NCBI RefSeq assembly: GCF_041734735.1
Contig: NC_134910.1
Coordinates: 2,730,080 to 2,794,079, forward strand
From: Babylonia areolata
Taxonomy: Eukaryota > Mollusca > Gastropoda > Neogastropoda > Buccinidae
DNA length: 64,000 bases
Direction of reading: 5' to 3'
Both the position numbers and the translations under genes were made by a program. Shown piece after piece: positions 38,188 to 49,357 of this stretch. Each line of letters opens with the position of its first letter. Positions within the stretch are counted from its first letter, which is position 1. The notes beneath the pieces are model-generated. The model was given only the letters and a program-made list of their open reading frames with translations, did no database searches and was not told the origin of the DNA.

Positions 38188-38545
38188 TTGCAACAGATCT
38201 CTTAGAGCAGCTCTCAGTGGGGACATTTTGCCACAGTGCAACACCAGCCTTTTTTTTTTTCTTTCTTTTTTCTTTCTTTTTTCTTTCTTCCCCCCCATCT
38301 GCAAGTGTATTTGTTTTCCTGTCAGAGTGGAATTTTCTACAGAATTCTGCCAGGGACAACTCTTATTGCCGTGGGTTATTTTATGTGCGCGAAGTGCATG
38401 CTACATACAGGACCCTGGTTTATCGTCTCATCCGAATGAGTAGCTTCCAGACCACCACTCAAGGTCTGGTAGAGAAGGAGAAAATTCCGGCGAGCGTGGG
38501 ATTCGATCCCACATGCTCAGATCCTCTCACTTCAAAGACTGAGCA
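38188..38545 (-). mobile_element. SINE family A, diverged, different tRNA-like head
   Basis: Read on -, the order is a head with GGGATCGAATCCCAC as B box, then the family A body (CTTGAGTGGTGGTCTGGAAG, GGATGAGACGATAAACCAGG, GCGCACATAAAATAACCCAC, CCCTGGCAGAATTCTGTAG). The 3' part (GTTGCACTGTGGC, GAGAGCTGCTC) is interrupted by an A/G-rich expansion at 38,252-38,297. The head differs clearly from that of the 12.1, 55.9 and 62.2-kb copies. Confidence 0.85.
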
Positions 38546-38559
38546 AATCGAGAATGTCA

Positions 38560-38733
38560 CTTATCTGAAACATGGCGGCCATTGAGAATGATTGTTAACC
38601 TACTGCCGGAAATGGCATTTCATTGGCTAGCAGACGGCTGTCTAATGGTGAGATGTTGTATCACCGAGTTGCCGCAATAAATTTTGGCCGAGATGAGCAA
38701 ACAGATAGGCCTGGTTTGCGTCAGTTTGACAAG
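38560..38733 (+). promoter_or_regulatory. Candidate promoter and first exon, weak
   Basis: AACATGGCGGCC (38,569-38,580) matches the YY1 element found at starts of many animal housekeeping genes. An inverted CCAAT box (CATTGG) lies at 38,621-38,626, and TTTGACAAG/GTAAGTATA is a near-ideal donor at 38,733/38,734. The ATG inside the YY1 motif leads to an early stop. An ATG at 38,693 (MSKQIGLVCVSLT) runs into the donor in phase 2, but no downstream exon was recognised. Equally it could be the start of a non-coding RNA. Confidence 0.35.
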
Positions 38734-38966
38734 GTAAGTATATTTCGCCAAACTGGGAGTATGATACACTTCACCAGCAGGCTGCCTCTCCCCTGGAGAG
38801 AAAAATGAAAACCTGCCACAGCTAACATCACAGATTCCACCTCAGATGAGGAAATGTTCCTAGCTGTATATGCCAGAATCAGGGGGGCAGGGGGTGGGGA
38901 CACCTCTACATTGAAAATAGTGATACAGTGACGCAGTGAAGCAGACATCACAAGGAGTTGAGGAAA

Positions 38967-39935
38967 AGTCTTGAAATGCACAGACAGGAACTTAACACTA
39001 AAAGCCTTGAAATGCACAGACTGGAACTTAACACTAAAAGCCTTGAAATGCACAGACAGGAACTTCACACTAAAAGCCTTGAAATGCACAGACAGGAACT
39101 TCACACTAAAAGCCTTGAAATGCACAGACAGGAACTAAACACTAAAAGCCTTGAAATGCACACAGGAACTTCACACTAAAAGCCTTGAAATGCACAGACA
39201 GGAACTAAACACTAAAAGCCTTGAAATGCACACAGGAACTTCACACTAAAAGCCTTGAAATGCACAGACAGGAACTTGACACTAAAAGTCTTGAAATGCA
39301 CAGACAGGAACTTAACACTAAAAGCCTTGAAATGCACAGACAGGAACTAAAAACTAAAAGCCTTGAAATGCACAGACAGGAACTAAACACTAAAAGCCTT
39401 GAAATGCACACAGGAACTTAACACTAAAAGCCTTGAAATGCACAGACAGGAACTTAACACTAAACCTTGAAATGCACAGACAGGAACTTAACACTAAAAG
39501 CCTTGAAATGCACAGACAGGAACTAAACACTAAAAGCCTTGAAATGCACAGACAGGAGCTTCACACTAAAAGCCTTGAAATGCACAGACAGGAACTTAAC
39601 ACTAAAAGCCTTGAAATGCACAGACAGGAACTTAACACTAAAAGCCTTGAAATGCACAGACAGGAACTCAACACTAAAAGCCTTGAAATGCACAGACAGG
39701 CAGGAACTTAACACTAAAAGCTTTGAAATGCACAGACAGGAACTTAACACTAAAAGCCTTGAAATGCACAGACAGGAACTTAACACTAAAAGCCTTGAAA
39801 TGCACAGACAGGAACTTGACACTAAAAGCCTTGAAATGCACACAGGAACTTCACACTAAAAGCCTTGAAATGCACAGACAGGAACTTAACACTAAAAGCC
39901 TTGAAATGCACACAGGAACTTGACACTAAAAGCCC
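38967..39935. repeat. 36-bp minisatellite, about 27 copies
   Basis: The unit is TTGAAATGCACAGACAGGAA followed by CTTAACACTAAAAGCC. Several units lack GACA and are 32 bp, and positions such as CTTAAC / CTAAAC / CTTCAC / CTTGAC vary between copies. Because 36 is a multiple of three, frames stay open on both strands (repeating SLEMHRQELNTK on +). The 32-bp units break every frame, so a protein is unlikely. Confidence 0.95.
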
Positions 39936-42165
39936 ACTTGAAGCACAACTCTTACTCAGCCCTGCAGAGGTGTTGACAACACAAAATGAATGAAATGTAC
40001 AGCGTAGGTTCGACAGTACGTTAAAAGATTTACAACTTCATACTATAAGAATGAATAAGTAGAACAGATACAACAATACGATGGCAGAATAATACCCATA
40101 GCTAGACTGACTGGCAGGCTTGCGAGTGGGGATAAGTCATTTGGAACATGATCATCAACAAAAAACAAATATCTGAATCAATCAAGAGTGCCATTACACA
40201 CTTCACAATAATATCATGACAACAAAAATGACATCTGTTCCCATCAAGCCAGTTTCCACTCATACCCTTTGCCTCAAGATTCTGTTTTACATAGTAAACA
40301 AGTTTGTGAATGTGTAGCGATAGTGTAGTACACACACACACATTAATAAATTATGTGTATGAAAAAAAATATACACACACGACTCTTCTTGTGAATGTAG
40401 CTCAGATAACAAAAGGGACATTTCTGTAACCCTCCCAAAAGTGAAGGGTGGGAAAGTACCTCCCAACTCAACAGTGACCACCACACAGCCAGAATGATGG
40501 TAGTCAGATGGGCAGTGAAAAAAGGCCAATTGAATACTGTGCTCACAATTTTTTTTGCAAACAGTATTTCATTAAGGTAACCAACCACTAGGGGGTGTGT
40601 ATGTGTTGGCCATTCTTGGATCACTCCACGTGTACAGCCCATGAAAAGAACATGGACGTCTTGAAATCTCAAACGTGTAACTTTCTATGTCCCAAACTCC
40701 ACAGCAAAGGAGTTCCAGAATTTATCTGAGTGCTTTCTGACACATGATCATGCACAGCATGGGTTCAATCTTGCTCTAGTCTTCACTTCAAAAAATTATA
40801 ACACGTGACTTTTCAATGGCACTGGCTGGTCCTCTTGATGAAAAAACATAAGCATAATGCACAATTTTAAATAGCGCTGCTACAAGTGTAAAAATACTGA
40901 ACACGAACACACAGAGGTCTCTGAAATGACTTCCTTTCCAGTCGTGACAAACAAAATGGTCTGGCAATTAATATACTTACGACAAAACTGTGTGTGTACA
41001 CAAAGATTAAAACTGTGTCAGTGTTGTCTCCTCATTCTGCTGTTCAATAAACAATAAATTCACCATTCACAGAACAATTTTCATTCGAATCAAACATTAA
41101 AAACTGCAGAACTTCAGACGTTTGCTTTCTGCCATAAACCCTCATTTCTACAATGTCCATGTTCCTCTTAGCAAACAGTGGAGGGGGGTGGGGGGGGGGG
41201 GTCCAAGTTTCTGAAGAATTTCTTAAATTTTTACCACCACCATAAATAATTAACTTTTCATGGTTTTGTTGTTGTTTTTTCTCCATATGTGTGTGTGTGC
41301 TCGCTATCTTTTTCTTACTTCTTATAAAACAGTTACACTTACACATTAAAAAAATATATATATACACAATGTTTCTGTTTGAGGAATATTCTCTGTATCT
41401 GTTCTTTCTCCCTCTCCCCACTCTTCCCAAAACTCTCTTACAGTGCAAATTTCGGTACTTGTGTTCCAACCACAAAACATCACTTTCTGTTCCTCAAATT
41501 ATCCACTCATCTGATCTCTTCCCATCACCACTACTGACCCCCCCCTTTTTTTTTCTTTCTTTTTTTTTCTTCTTTTTTTGTATAGCTCTGCCCTCAGTTT
41601 GGTCTTCATGAAAAATCTGCTTCATTTTTGCCCCCTTGCAGACGACAAGTATTACTTCCAAGTGTTCTTACCAAATAAATAAATAAATAATGCAGAGACA
41701 TACATTGACCAAGAGCTGTATAGATCTACACAGCCACATTCACACCACACCGCCCAAGCACTTGGGAGTTGAAGACTACCTAGAAATTAAAAACATCCAC
41801 ACTGTGGATAACTATCGATCCTTTTTTGATTACATGTCAAAACGGAAAAAAAATCTGCACAACGTCGTACACACACAATCAGGCAGACCAGTGCACTGTC
41901 ATCTCGCTCGTCTTTGCTGCCAGCAAGATGGCATCACAAGTCCTTCCTGGGGGGTGGGTGGGGGGGGAACGGAAAGTGTGTCGTCATGAATGTCGATGGC
42001 GCTGTTGTCACGATAAACCTATGGGATGGCGTAAAACGGCGGCAGTACGATGATGAAGTGGTGGTGGTGGTGGTGTAAGTATCGCGATGGGAGTGGAGAT
42101 GTTGGGGGGGGCGTGGGGGGAGGGGAAGGGAAGGGGAGGGGGAGGAACTAAACAGGGAGCCGTCA
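39936..42165. other. No separate gene seen; possible 3' untranslated region of the small membrane-protein gene
   Basis: This lies just after the stop codon of the - strand gene (42,166). It contains pyrimidine-rich tracts at 41.53-41.58 kb, a G run near 41,185-41,200 and CA-rich bits. I found no complement of AATAAA close behind the stop, so the transcript end is not located. G-rich DNA at 42,060-42,150 immediately follows the stop on -. Confidence 0.4.
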
Positions 42166-42287
42166 TCACTTCTTCTTCTGCTTCCGCTGTGTTTCCTTCT
42201 CCTTCTTCTGCTGCTTCTGCTTCTTCTTCTCCTCCTTGGCTTTCTGCTTCTGCCTCAAGCTGGACACCAGTTTGTAGGTGAAGAAGG
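42166..42287 (-). CDS. Shared last coding exon of a small lysine-rich membrane protein
   Basis: Read on -, TGTGTGCAG at 42,296-42,288 is a splice acceptor. The exon then supplies CC to complete an alanine codon, followed by FFTYKLVSSLRQKQKAKEE, a K/Q/E-rich run, and KETQRKQKKK with a TGA at 42,168-42,166. AFFTYKLV finishes a membrane span begun in either first exon. The tail of about 30 residues is strongly basic and should be cytosolic by the positive-inside rule. The last five residues, KQKKK, fit the KxKxx dilysine pattern known to return membrane proteins to the ER; that role is inference. The exon is 122 bases, entered in phase 1. I do not recognise the family. Its outline (short N-terminus, one span, K-rich tail) recalls small integral membrane proteins in general. 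Low-complexity K codons mean homology searches should use the span. Confidence 0.8.
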
Positions 42288-42526
42288 CTGCACACACACA
42301 CACACACACACACAGTCACACACCACAGAGCACGCACACACACACACACACACACAGTCACACACCACAGAGCACACACACACACACACAGTCACACACC
42401 ACAGAGCGCACACACACACACACCACAGAGCACACACCACAGAGCACACACCACAGAGCGCACACACACACACACAGTCACACACCACAGAGCGCACACA
42501 CACACACACACAGTCACACACCACAG

Positions 42527-42562
<36 letters not shown>

Positions 42563-42575
42563 CACACACCACAGA

Positions 42576-42610
<35 letters not shown>

Positions 42611-43146
42611 CACACACCACAGAGCACACACACACACACACACAGTCACACACCACAGAGCACACACACACACACACAGTCACACACCACAGAGCGCACA
42701 CACACACACAGTCACACACCACAGAGCACACACACACACACACACACACACAGTCACACACCACAGAGCGCACACACACACACACACACACACAGTCACA
42801 CACCACAGAGCACACACACACACACACACACACACACAGTCACACACCACAGAGCACACACACACACACACACACACACAGTCACACACCACAGAGCACA
42901 CACACACACACACACACACACAGTCACACACCACAGAGCGCACACACACACACACACACACACAGTCACACACCACAGAGCACACACACACACACACACA
43001 CACACCACAGAGCACACACACACACACAGTCACACACCACAGAGCACACACACACACACAGTCACACACCACAGAGCACACACACACACACACACACAGT
43101 CACACACCACAGAGCACACACACACACACACAGTCACACACCACAG

Positions 43147-43180
<34 letters not shown>

Positions 43181-43401
43181 CACACACCACAGAGCACACA
43201 CACACACACACACAGTCACACACCACAGAGCACACACACACACACACAGTCACACACCACAGAGCACACACACACACACAGTCACACACCACAGAGCACA
43301 CACACACACACACCACAGAGCACACACCACAGAGCACACACACACACACAGTCACACACCACAGAGCACACACACACACACACACAGTCACACACCACAG
43401 A

Positions 43402-43433
<32 letters not shown>

Positions 43434-43686
43434 CACAGAGCACACACACACACACAGTCACACACCACAGAGCACACACACACACACACACACACACAGT
43501 CACACACCACAGAGCACACACACACACACACAGTCACACACCACAGAGCACACACACACACACACACACAGTCACACACCACAGAGCACACACACACACA
43601 CACAGTCACACACCACAGAGCACACACACACACACAGTCACACACCACAGAGCGCACACACACACACACACAGTCACACACCACAG

Positions 43687-43736
<50 letters not shown>

Positions 43737-43790
43737 CACAGTCACACACCACAGAGCGCACACACACACACACACAGTCACACACCACAG

Positions 43791-43825
<35 letters not shown>

Positions 43826-43832
43826 CACACCC
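42288..43832. repeat. CA-rich compound minisatellite abutting a splice acceptor
   Basis: About 35-40 CA runs of 5 to 20 repeats alternate with a fixed spacer GTCACACACCACAGAGC (sometimes only ACCACAGAGC). Spacer forms ending in AGCGC and AGCAC are mixed. On - the array reads TG-rich, and its last TG run leads straight into the CAG acceptor of the shared exon at 42,287. It therefore occupies the final 1.5 kb of both introns. Long frames reading THTHTHSHTPQS on + or CVCVCV on - are by-products. Confidence 0.97.
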
Positions 43833-44387
43833 CACAGTTTAGACAAATAATCTGACAGGCAATAAACTGAAGGTCTATACAAACAATAAAACACCTTCAG
43901 ATTTACCCTGATCTTTGACATTTTTCCAACACTGACCAGTCACATTCATATTTCTTTGATCTCATGACCTACCTAATAGTAACCAGACAATATAGTATAA
44001 CACAATAAGCAGACAATATAGTAACTAGAAACATGTATTTCTGTGGTTATATATCTTTTTTAATTTCCCCTATAGCTATGGCTTAGACTAGAGCTTGGCC
44101 GACTGTCTACCAGGGCTGAAAATGTAATTTAACGAAACCATTTCTCGGAATAAAAATTCTGGGAAAGAATATTACAGCAAATGAACCAAAAATATAGTTT
44201 AATACCTCCCTCTTCCATAACCAAATCAATAACCTTTCTCAGAGTTTTAAACACACACACACACACACACACATAGAGCCAGAAACAATTTGATAATTAT
44301 AGTATACATGGAACAAGAAAAATACACAGCCCCTTCCCCACCCTCCCAAATGCCAATGAAATATTTTGATGACGCCATCCATTTTCA
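43833..44387. other. Intron DNA, nothing else seen
   Basis: AT-rich DNA between the minisatellite and a family B SINE, inside the introns of the small membrane-protein gene. A CA run lies at 44,252-44,274. Confidence 0.6.
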
Positions 44388-44520
44388 GTTTTCAGTAGCT
44401 CAAGGCGGCGTCACTGCGTTTGGACAAATCCATATACGCTACACCACATATGCCAAGCAGATGCCTGACCAGCAGCGTAACCCAATGCGCTTAATCAGGC
44501 CTTGAGAAAAAAAAAAAAAA
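44388..44520 (+). mobile_element. SINE family B, full-length with poly(A)
   Basis: TTTCAGTAGCTCAAGGCGGC, GGACAAATCCATATACGC, TGCCTGACCAGCAGCG and CTTAATCAGGCCTTGAG are followed by 14 A. Orientation is opposite to the host gene, in its intron about 270 bases downstream of first exon a. Low divergence from the 15.9-kb copy. Confidence 0.92.
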
Positions 44521-44785
44521 TTCACATGTCAGTCACAAAGGCTTTGCCTCTCTTGTATATAATATATACAGACATTCTCAAACAAAATCTTTTTTCAGGA
44601 AGCTGAACAACAATACAAGCACTTGGTGGTAAAGCACTGTCACACACAAACACATAATGATATGATATTGATAATATCTGAATCAATCCCTCAACTTGAC
44701 AGCAAGCCGTAAGTGAGCACTACGACAATGCTACACAAATCTATAAAAGAAACTGTGTGTTGCTTCCGCCATCAACCAAACTTAC

Positions 44786-44891
44786 CAATGACACCACCGG
44801 AGAGAGTTGCAAACAGGACAAACAGAATGATGTTCATCGACTGGTTGCCGGGGACAGACTGACTGACCGTTTCGTTTCCAGCATCACCCAT
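44786..44891 (-). CDS. Alternative first coding exon a of the small membrane-protein gene
   Basis: Read on -, ATG at 44,891 in good context (AAAAAGATGG) starts MGDAGNETVSQSVPGNQS, then MNIILFVLFATLSGGVI. The exon ends CATTG/GTAAGTTTGG, a strong donor after the first base of a codon. An in-frame TAA 12 bases before the ATG fixes the start. Joined to the shared exon at 42,287, which is also phase 1, it gives 75 residues with a span of about 22 residues (20-41). The N-terminal 19 residues carry two N-glycosylation sequons (N6-E-T and N16-Q-S), which agrees with an outside N-terminus and cytosolic K-rich tail. The intron is 2,498 bases. The joint itself is inferred from signals and phase. Confidence 0.78.
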
Positions 44892-45402
44892 CTTTTTAAT
44901 TTACTTTTTTTTTTCGTTTATTTATCGTTTTTCAATTTCTTCTTTTTTTTTCTTCTTTTTTTAATTCCTTTGGACTTACAGTACGCTGACTTGTGTTTCA
45001 ACAGACTCTGCGACAAGGTAAACCTGGAGTTGGTGTTCAGACAAGTGTTATTTTAACAAGTAAAGTGAACTTGTTTTCCTTACCTTTTTCTGCTTTCTGT
45101 TGCGTGAACAACATATCTTAAAAATGATGTTTATATTCATTGTAAATTCTTTAAATATATTAATCTCCACGGCGGCTCAAAAAAAAAAAAAAGAAAGAAA
45201 AAAAGGGGGGAAACAATGTATGTCTGCAATGACTGTCGTTTATATGCAGTTGGAAAATGTGTATTTCAACATAATTGCAATTGTGTAGCGTCCACCAGCC
45301 GTCAAACGAAACAAATGTATTTAATCACATTCCTGAGCACGATATAAGCTATTAGCTTGTTGTTGCTCCACTGTCTATCTGTACATGTGACATATTTACT
45401 GA

Positions 45403-45408
45403 ATAAAA
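45403..45408 (+). promoter_or_regulatory. AATAAA on +, weak poly(A) signal candidate
   Basis: TACTGAATAAAATTTTG lies before a T-rich stretch. No + strand gene is recognised to its left, and the - strand gene occupies the region, so it may be chance. Confidence 0.15.
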
Positions 45409-45571
45409 TTTTGTTTAAATCAAGTAAAGTGAATGGCTCCGTTCCCCTCAGTAGTGGCGGTCAACGAAAAACTCTAGTCTACAGCGATGCTCTTCTGTAG
45501 CGCTGTTGTTGTTTTTTAAACAACTTTTGCAAAGTCATGTATGTTGTTAGCTGGGAGTATGCTGCCTTTGA

Positions 45572-45792
45572 TTGTGAATGTGAAAGTAAAATGTGGCATT
45601 ACAAGTCTTTCATGTTTTGTTTTTTTGTTTTTGTTTTTTTGTTCGTTTGTTTTTTCGATTAATGAAAAGATGTATTGGTGTTGTTAGCTTGTGAATCTGA
45701 AAGTAAAATGTGGCATTACAAGTCTTTCATGGTTTTTTTGGTTTTTTGTTTGTTTTTTCGATTAATGAAAAGATGTATTGGTGTTGTTAGCT
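45572..45792. repeat. Two-copy tandem duplication, about 105-117 bp
   Basis: 45,572-45,688 and 45,689-45,792 share TGAAAGTAAAATGTGGCATT, ACAAGTCTTTCATG, a T/G-rich middle of different length, and CGATTAATGAAAAGATGTAT through GTTGTTAGCT. It lies in the intron of isoform b. The length difference is confined to the T/G-rich middle. Confidence 0.93.
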
Positions 45793-47085
45793 CTCCCCCA
45801 CTCTGAGTGAAAATGAAAAATTGTAAAATTCTGCAGGTGAATATATTAAAACGAATCAAGTATATACACAGTAAGAATTAACATTTACTCCCCCATCTAC
45901 TCTACAATAACCACACACACACACACACACACACGTGCGCGCGCGCATTTGTGCATGCCCCACGCATCTTCAAAACACACCATATATACTCACTGACACA
46001 CACACACACACTTTCTCATAATTTTAACTTGCCCAGTTAGACTTCAATAAGTACCTCTAAAGAAATCATATTTCTCTTGATTATAAATAAAACCACAAAT
46101 CTTTGTTGAATCTTTGTCTTAAACCATACTATAGCAAAATCTGCATCTTTATGTTCCCCAACAAAACCAGGTTTGTTTGTGTGTTTTTTTAAACTCAACT
46201 GATCACTGTCACAAATAACCTTTGAAATTTATCTAGAAAAACCTGATGACATTTATTTCACTTTCAAGCAAAACAAGAAAATAATTATGATTACTGTGTG
46301 AACAGAAAAAGATCTGTTCATACCAAAAGCAGAGGTAAAAAAAACCCAAAAAAACTTGCCATATGGTTTCCAAAACAGTGACACTTTACCTACCAATAAA
46401 GCACAGATATGGTTTCAATACCAATGCAAATGTCTTTCAGACGAAATATGTTCTATCCAACAATTACAATCATGTATCAATTCACAACTACCCAAATCAA
46501 TATGTATTGGTCACAACATAAGCGGAGGTTAAAAAAAAAAAAAAAACCCACTCCTGCTACCAAGCCGCAGAGAGAAAACCACGATTCACTGTATATTTTC
46601 AAGACTGACAATGGAAACAGCTGTTGGGATGTTCATGTCCACACAAGAGTAAGCATTAAAATTAAATATAATGCCCTCTCTGCACTGATCAAACGACCCA
46701 CCGTTGTCCCAACTGAATGACGCAAACTAAAATCAAACGGGATATAATTAAAAGCGAGGTGACCTAACTAAGCACAGGTGGCCTGTTATCCTGTGTTAAA
46801 AAACCTACACACAGAACACAGTGATGCTCCTGCAACGACTGAAGTGAAGCGAACACTGCTTGACGGAGGCCACGTGGTGGGACTGGCAACAGCTTTCCCC
46901 GTTCCCATGAGCTGTACTTTATGATGGGTTATCTTGGTTATTGTCTGTGTCAAAGTAACGCTCTGGCTGTATTCTGTGTCAGCTGGCTGCTATCTTTTCC
47001 TTCTGGGCTTTTATTGCACATTTTTTATTAAAAAAAAATTTCTTCAAGCACACACACTTGCACACAAAGATGCACATGCTTACAT

Positions 47086-47132
<47 letters not shown>

Positions 47133-47377
47133 CCAAACACAGAAATGTTCATGTCTTTTTATTTTCACACACAGGTTGTCTTTCTAAACCCCACACGTTT
47201 TATCCAGGTGAAGTATACTGTACTATTGACCCTTTCCCTGCCATCTTCACAGCTTGCTCAGTGACAGCCTACCTGTCTGCTGCTGCACTGGGCTGCCTGG
47301 CCACACTGAACTGTGATCTAGGTCATTACACTTAATCCCCTGTGCATTTCAACAGACACTATGTTTATATCATCACT
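45793..47377. other. Intron of isoform b; nothing else seen
   Basis: AT-rich DNA with CA runs at 45,911-45,933 and 47,089-47,130. No further exon of the - strand gene with a phase-1 donor and a membrane-span-like peptide was found in a read of the GTAAG donors here. Confidence 0.5.
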
Positions 47378-47742
47378 GTTCTTCTTCTTCTTCTGCATTC
47401 ACTCGTATGCACACGAGTGGGCTTTTACGTGTATGACCATTTTTACCCCACCACGTAGGCAGCCATACTCCGTTTTCGGGGGTGTGCATGCTGGGTATGT
47501 TCTTGTTTCCATAACCCACTGAACGCTGACATGGATTACAGGATCTTTAACGTGCGTATTTGATCTTCTGCTTGCATATACACACGAAGGGGTTCAGGCA
47601 CTAGCAGGTCTGCACATAGGTTGACCTGGGAGATCATAAAAATCTCCACCCTTTACCCACCAGGCGCCGTCACCATGATTCAAACCCGGGACCCTCAGAT
47701 TGACAGTCCAACGCTTTAACCACTCGGCTATTGCGCCCGTCA
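47378..47742 (-). mobile_element. SINE family C, nearly full-length
   Basis: Read on - from 47,742: a tRNA-like head GGGCGCAATAGCCGAGTGG, TTAAAGCGTTGGACTGTCAA, and B box GGGTTTGAATCATGG. Next come GCGCCTGGTGGGTAAAGGG, CTGCTAGTGCCTGAACCCC, ACGTTAAAGATCCTGTAATC, GGTTATGGAAAC, GGAGTATGGCTGCC and a 3' end of AAGAAGAAGAAG. The A and B boxes are intact. It is the reference copy for the fragments at 1.1, 5.4, 7.9, 50.0, 54.6 and 63.2 kb. It lies in the intron of isoform b, in the same direction as the gene. Confidence 0.93.
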
Positions 47743-47754
47743 CTGTTACAGCTC

Positions 47755-48125
47755 TACATAATCTGCCACCTACACTAGTCTGTAGATATGACTTGACAAT
47801 TGTCACATACAGTAGTCTATATACTTTTTAACAACCATCACCTTCAGCAGTTTATAGCTGTTGACAAATGCCTCTTATGGTAGCCAATCATACTTTCTTG
47901 ACAACTGTCATATACAGTAGTCTAGTTATACTTGATAACAATTAACTGTCCCACATGGTAGTCCATTATTCTTGTCAAAAACTGTCGTCTGGAGTAGTCC
48001 AGATATACCAGTACACAAATGCCACCTACAGTTGCTTAATACTTATCAAAAACTGTTTCCTGTGGCAGTCTTTATAATTTATATCTAAAACTGTTGCCTT
48101 TGTCAGTCTAATACATCTAATTCCT
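47755..48125. repeat. Degenerate tandem repeat
   Basis: About eight imperfect copies with a period near 45 bases, built on TTGACAACTGTCATATACAG, TAGTCTA and TATACTT. Strong divergence between copies. Confidence 0.75.
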
Positions 48126-48145
48126 GCACCAGTTTGCTAACTGGT

Positions 48146-48169
48146 CAGCAGCAGCAGCAGCAGCAGCAG
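48146..48169. repeat. CAG trinucleotide run, 8 units
   Basis: Eight perfect CAG units in intron DNA. It is not inside any recognised coding frame. Confidence 0.97.
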
Positions 48170-48509
48170 AATAGGTGTTAATATAATGGAATTTGTAAAC
48201 AGGTAACCAAAAATGTGAATTTTATACCATGTTATCTACTTGTGTGACCTAGTGATCAAATGTCCATACTTAAAAAACATGCAGATATCTGTTAAAATTC
48301 AAATGTAAAAATTATGTAGGGAAAAAAATAAAGAAGGCATGTTAATTCGCCAGAGAGAAAAGGGAGAGAGAAAAAAAGGTGTTAAATGTCCTGCATGCAA
48401 CTAAGGTGGAAAAAAAAACAACAGTACTAGTAAGTGACCTGGCTAACCACCCTGGTTGAATCTGAATCTTGTTGCAAACTTCTAACAGCCCTATCAAACT
48501 AAACTATAA

Positions 48510-48544
<35 letters not shown>

Positions 48545-49269
48545 GCTGTTGTTGTTGTTTGTTTCAACTGAAGGAATGGGGTGAGAAAGAGAAGCATAAA
48601 CTCCTTAAGTTAAAATTGATCTACTCACACTAAAACAACAATCTCGCTTATTTTAAACTGTTCCTTTGCCAGGTGTTTAGGATGAAGCAGTCTTACATTA
48701 TTGTGTAATAATTAAAGTACTTAGTGATAGTGAAACACAACAGGATCGCCAGTTTTAGGTGCCAGAATAATCAATTTATATGACTGTGCGCCCCTGAAGA
48801 ACGAAGTTGATGTTGACTGCTTAATACTAAATTGAAAACCTTTTTTTTTTTTTTAATCGCTCAGTAAATGTCTTGTGTACAGCAAGAGTTGCGTTTAACG
48901 ACATTTTGGCTGACGCTCTTCAGGTCAAGTCCTGAAATGTTTTGTTTTTGTTTTGTTTTTTGTTTTTTTATCAGTGTGTTGGTGAGTTTTCGATCATTAA
49001 ACCTACTTTACTGTGACAGATACTGCATTTATATTCTGGGCGAGTTGCTCATGTGGAGACTGCACATCATTTCCTTAAGTAAAAGTATCTATGTTGTTCA
49101 TTTTATGAGTTAAATTAGAACAACCCATTAGTTGCCAAGACAATCAGTCCTATCACATGACACGTGTACTATGAGCCCAAGAAAAGTGAAACACGTCGGC
49201 AGTAGCAGACGAACACATAACGAACATATGGCAGATATCCTTATTCATTTGACAACACAGACACCTTAC

Positions 49270-49357
49270 CTACTAAGACGACAATGATGATGCCTGGAAC
49301 AATAAAAACGGTGTTGTCGATGTGTTCTTTCACCGGGCCTGAGCCAAATTCAACCAT
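49270..49357 (-). CDS. Alternative first coding exon b of the small membrane-protein gene
   Basis: Read on -, ATG at 49,357 (CCAACATGG, good context) starts MVEFGSGPVKEHIDN, then TVFIVPGIIIVVLV. The exon ends TTAGTAG/GTAAGGTG, a good donor after the first base of a codon, the same phase as exon a. Joined to the exon at 42,287 it gives 69 residues with a span of about residues 16-35. Unlike exon a it has no N-glycosylation sequon. The frame stays open upstream to an ATG at 49,534, so a longer N-terminus is possible; the 49,357 start is chosen for its context and because the upstream peptide looks like chance sequence. The intron is 6,982 bases and contains exon a. Confidence 0.72.

Noticed and set aside
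38967-39935. CRISPR-like regular repeats
   Set aside because: No unique spacers between units and the genome is eukaryotic. It is a minisatellite.
42278-43855. 525-codon frame rich in T, H, S and Q, with C/V-rich frames on the other strand
   Set aside because: Direct translation of the CA-rich minisatellite. No protein evidence.
47594-47806. Possible tRNA gene (A and B boxes) on -
   Set aside because: It is the head of SINE family C. The acceptor and anticodon stems do not close as a tRNA and the SINE body follows.
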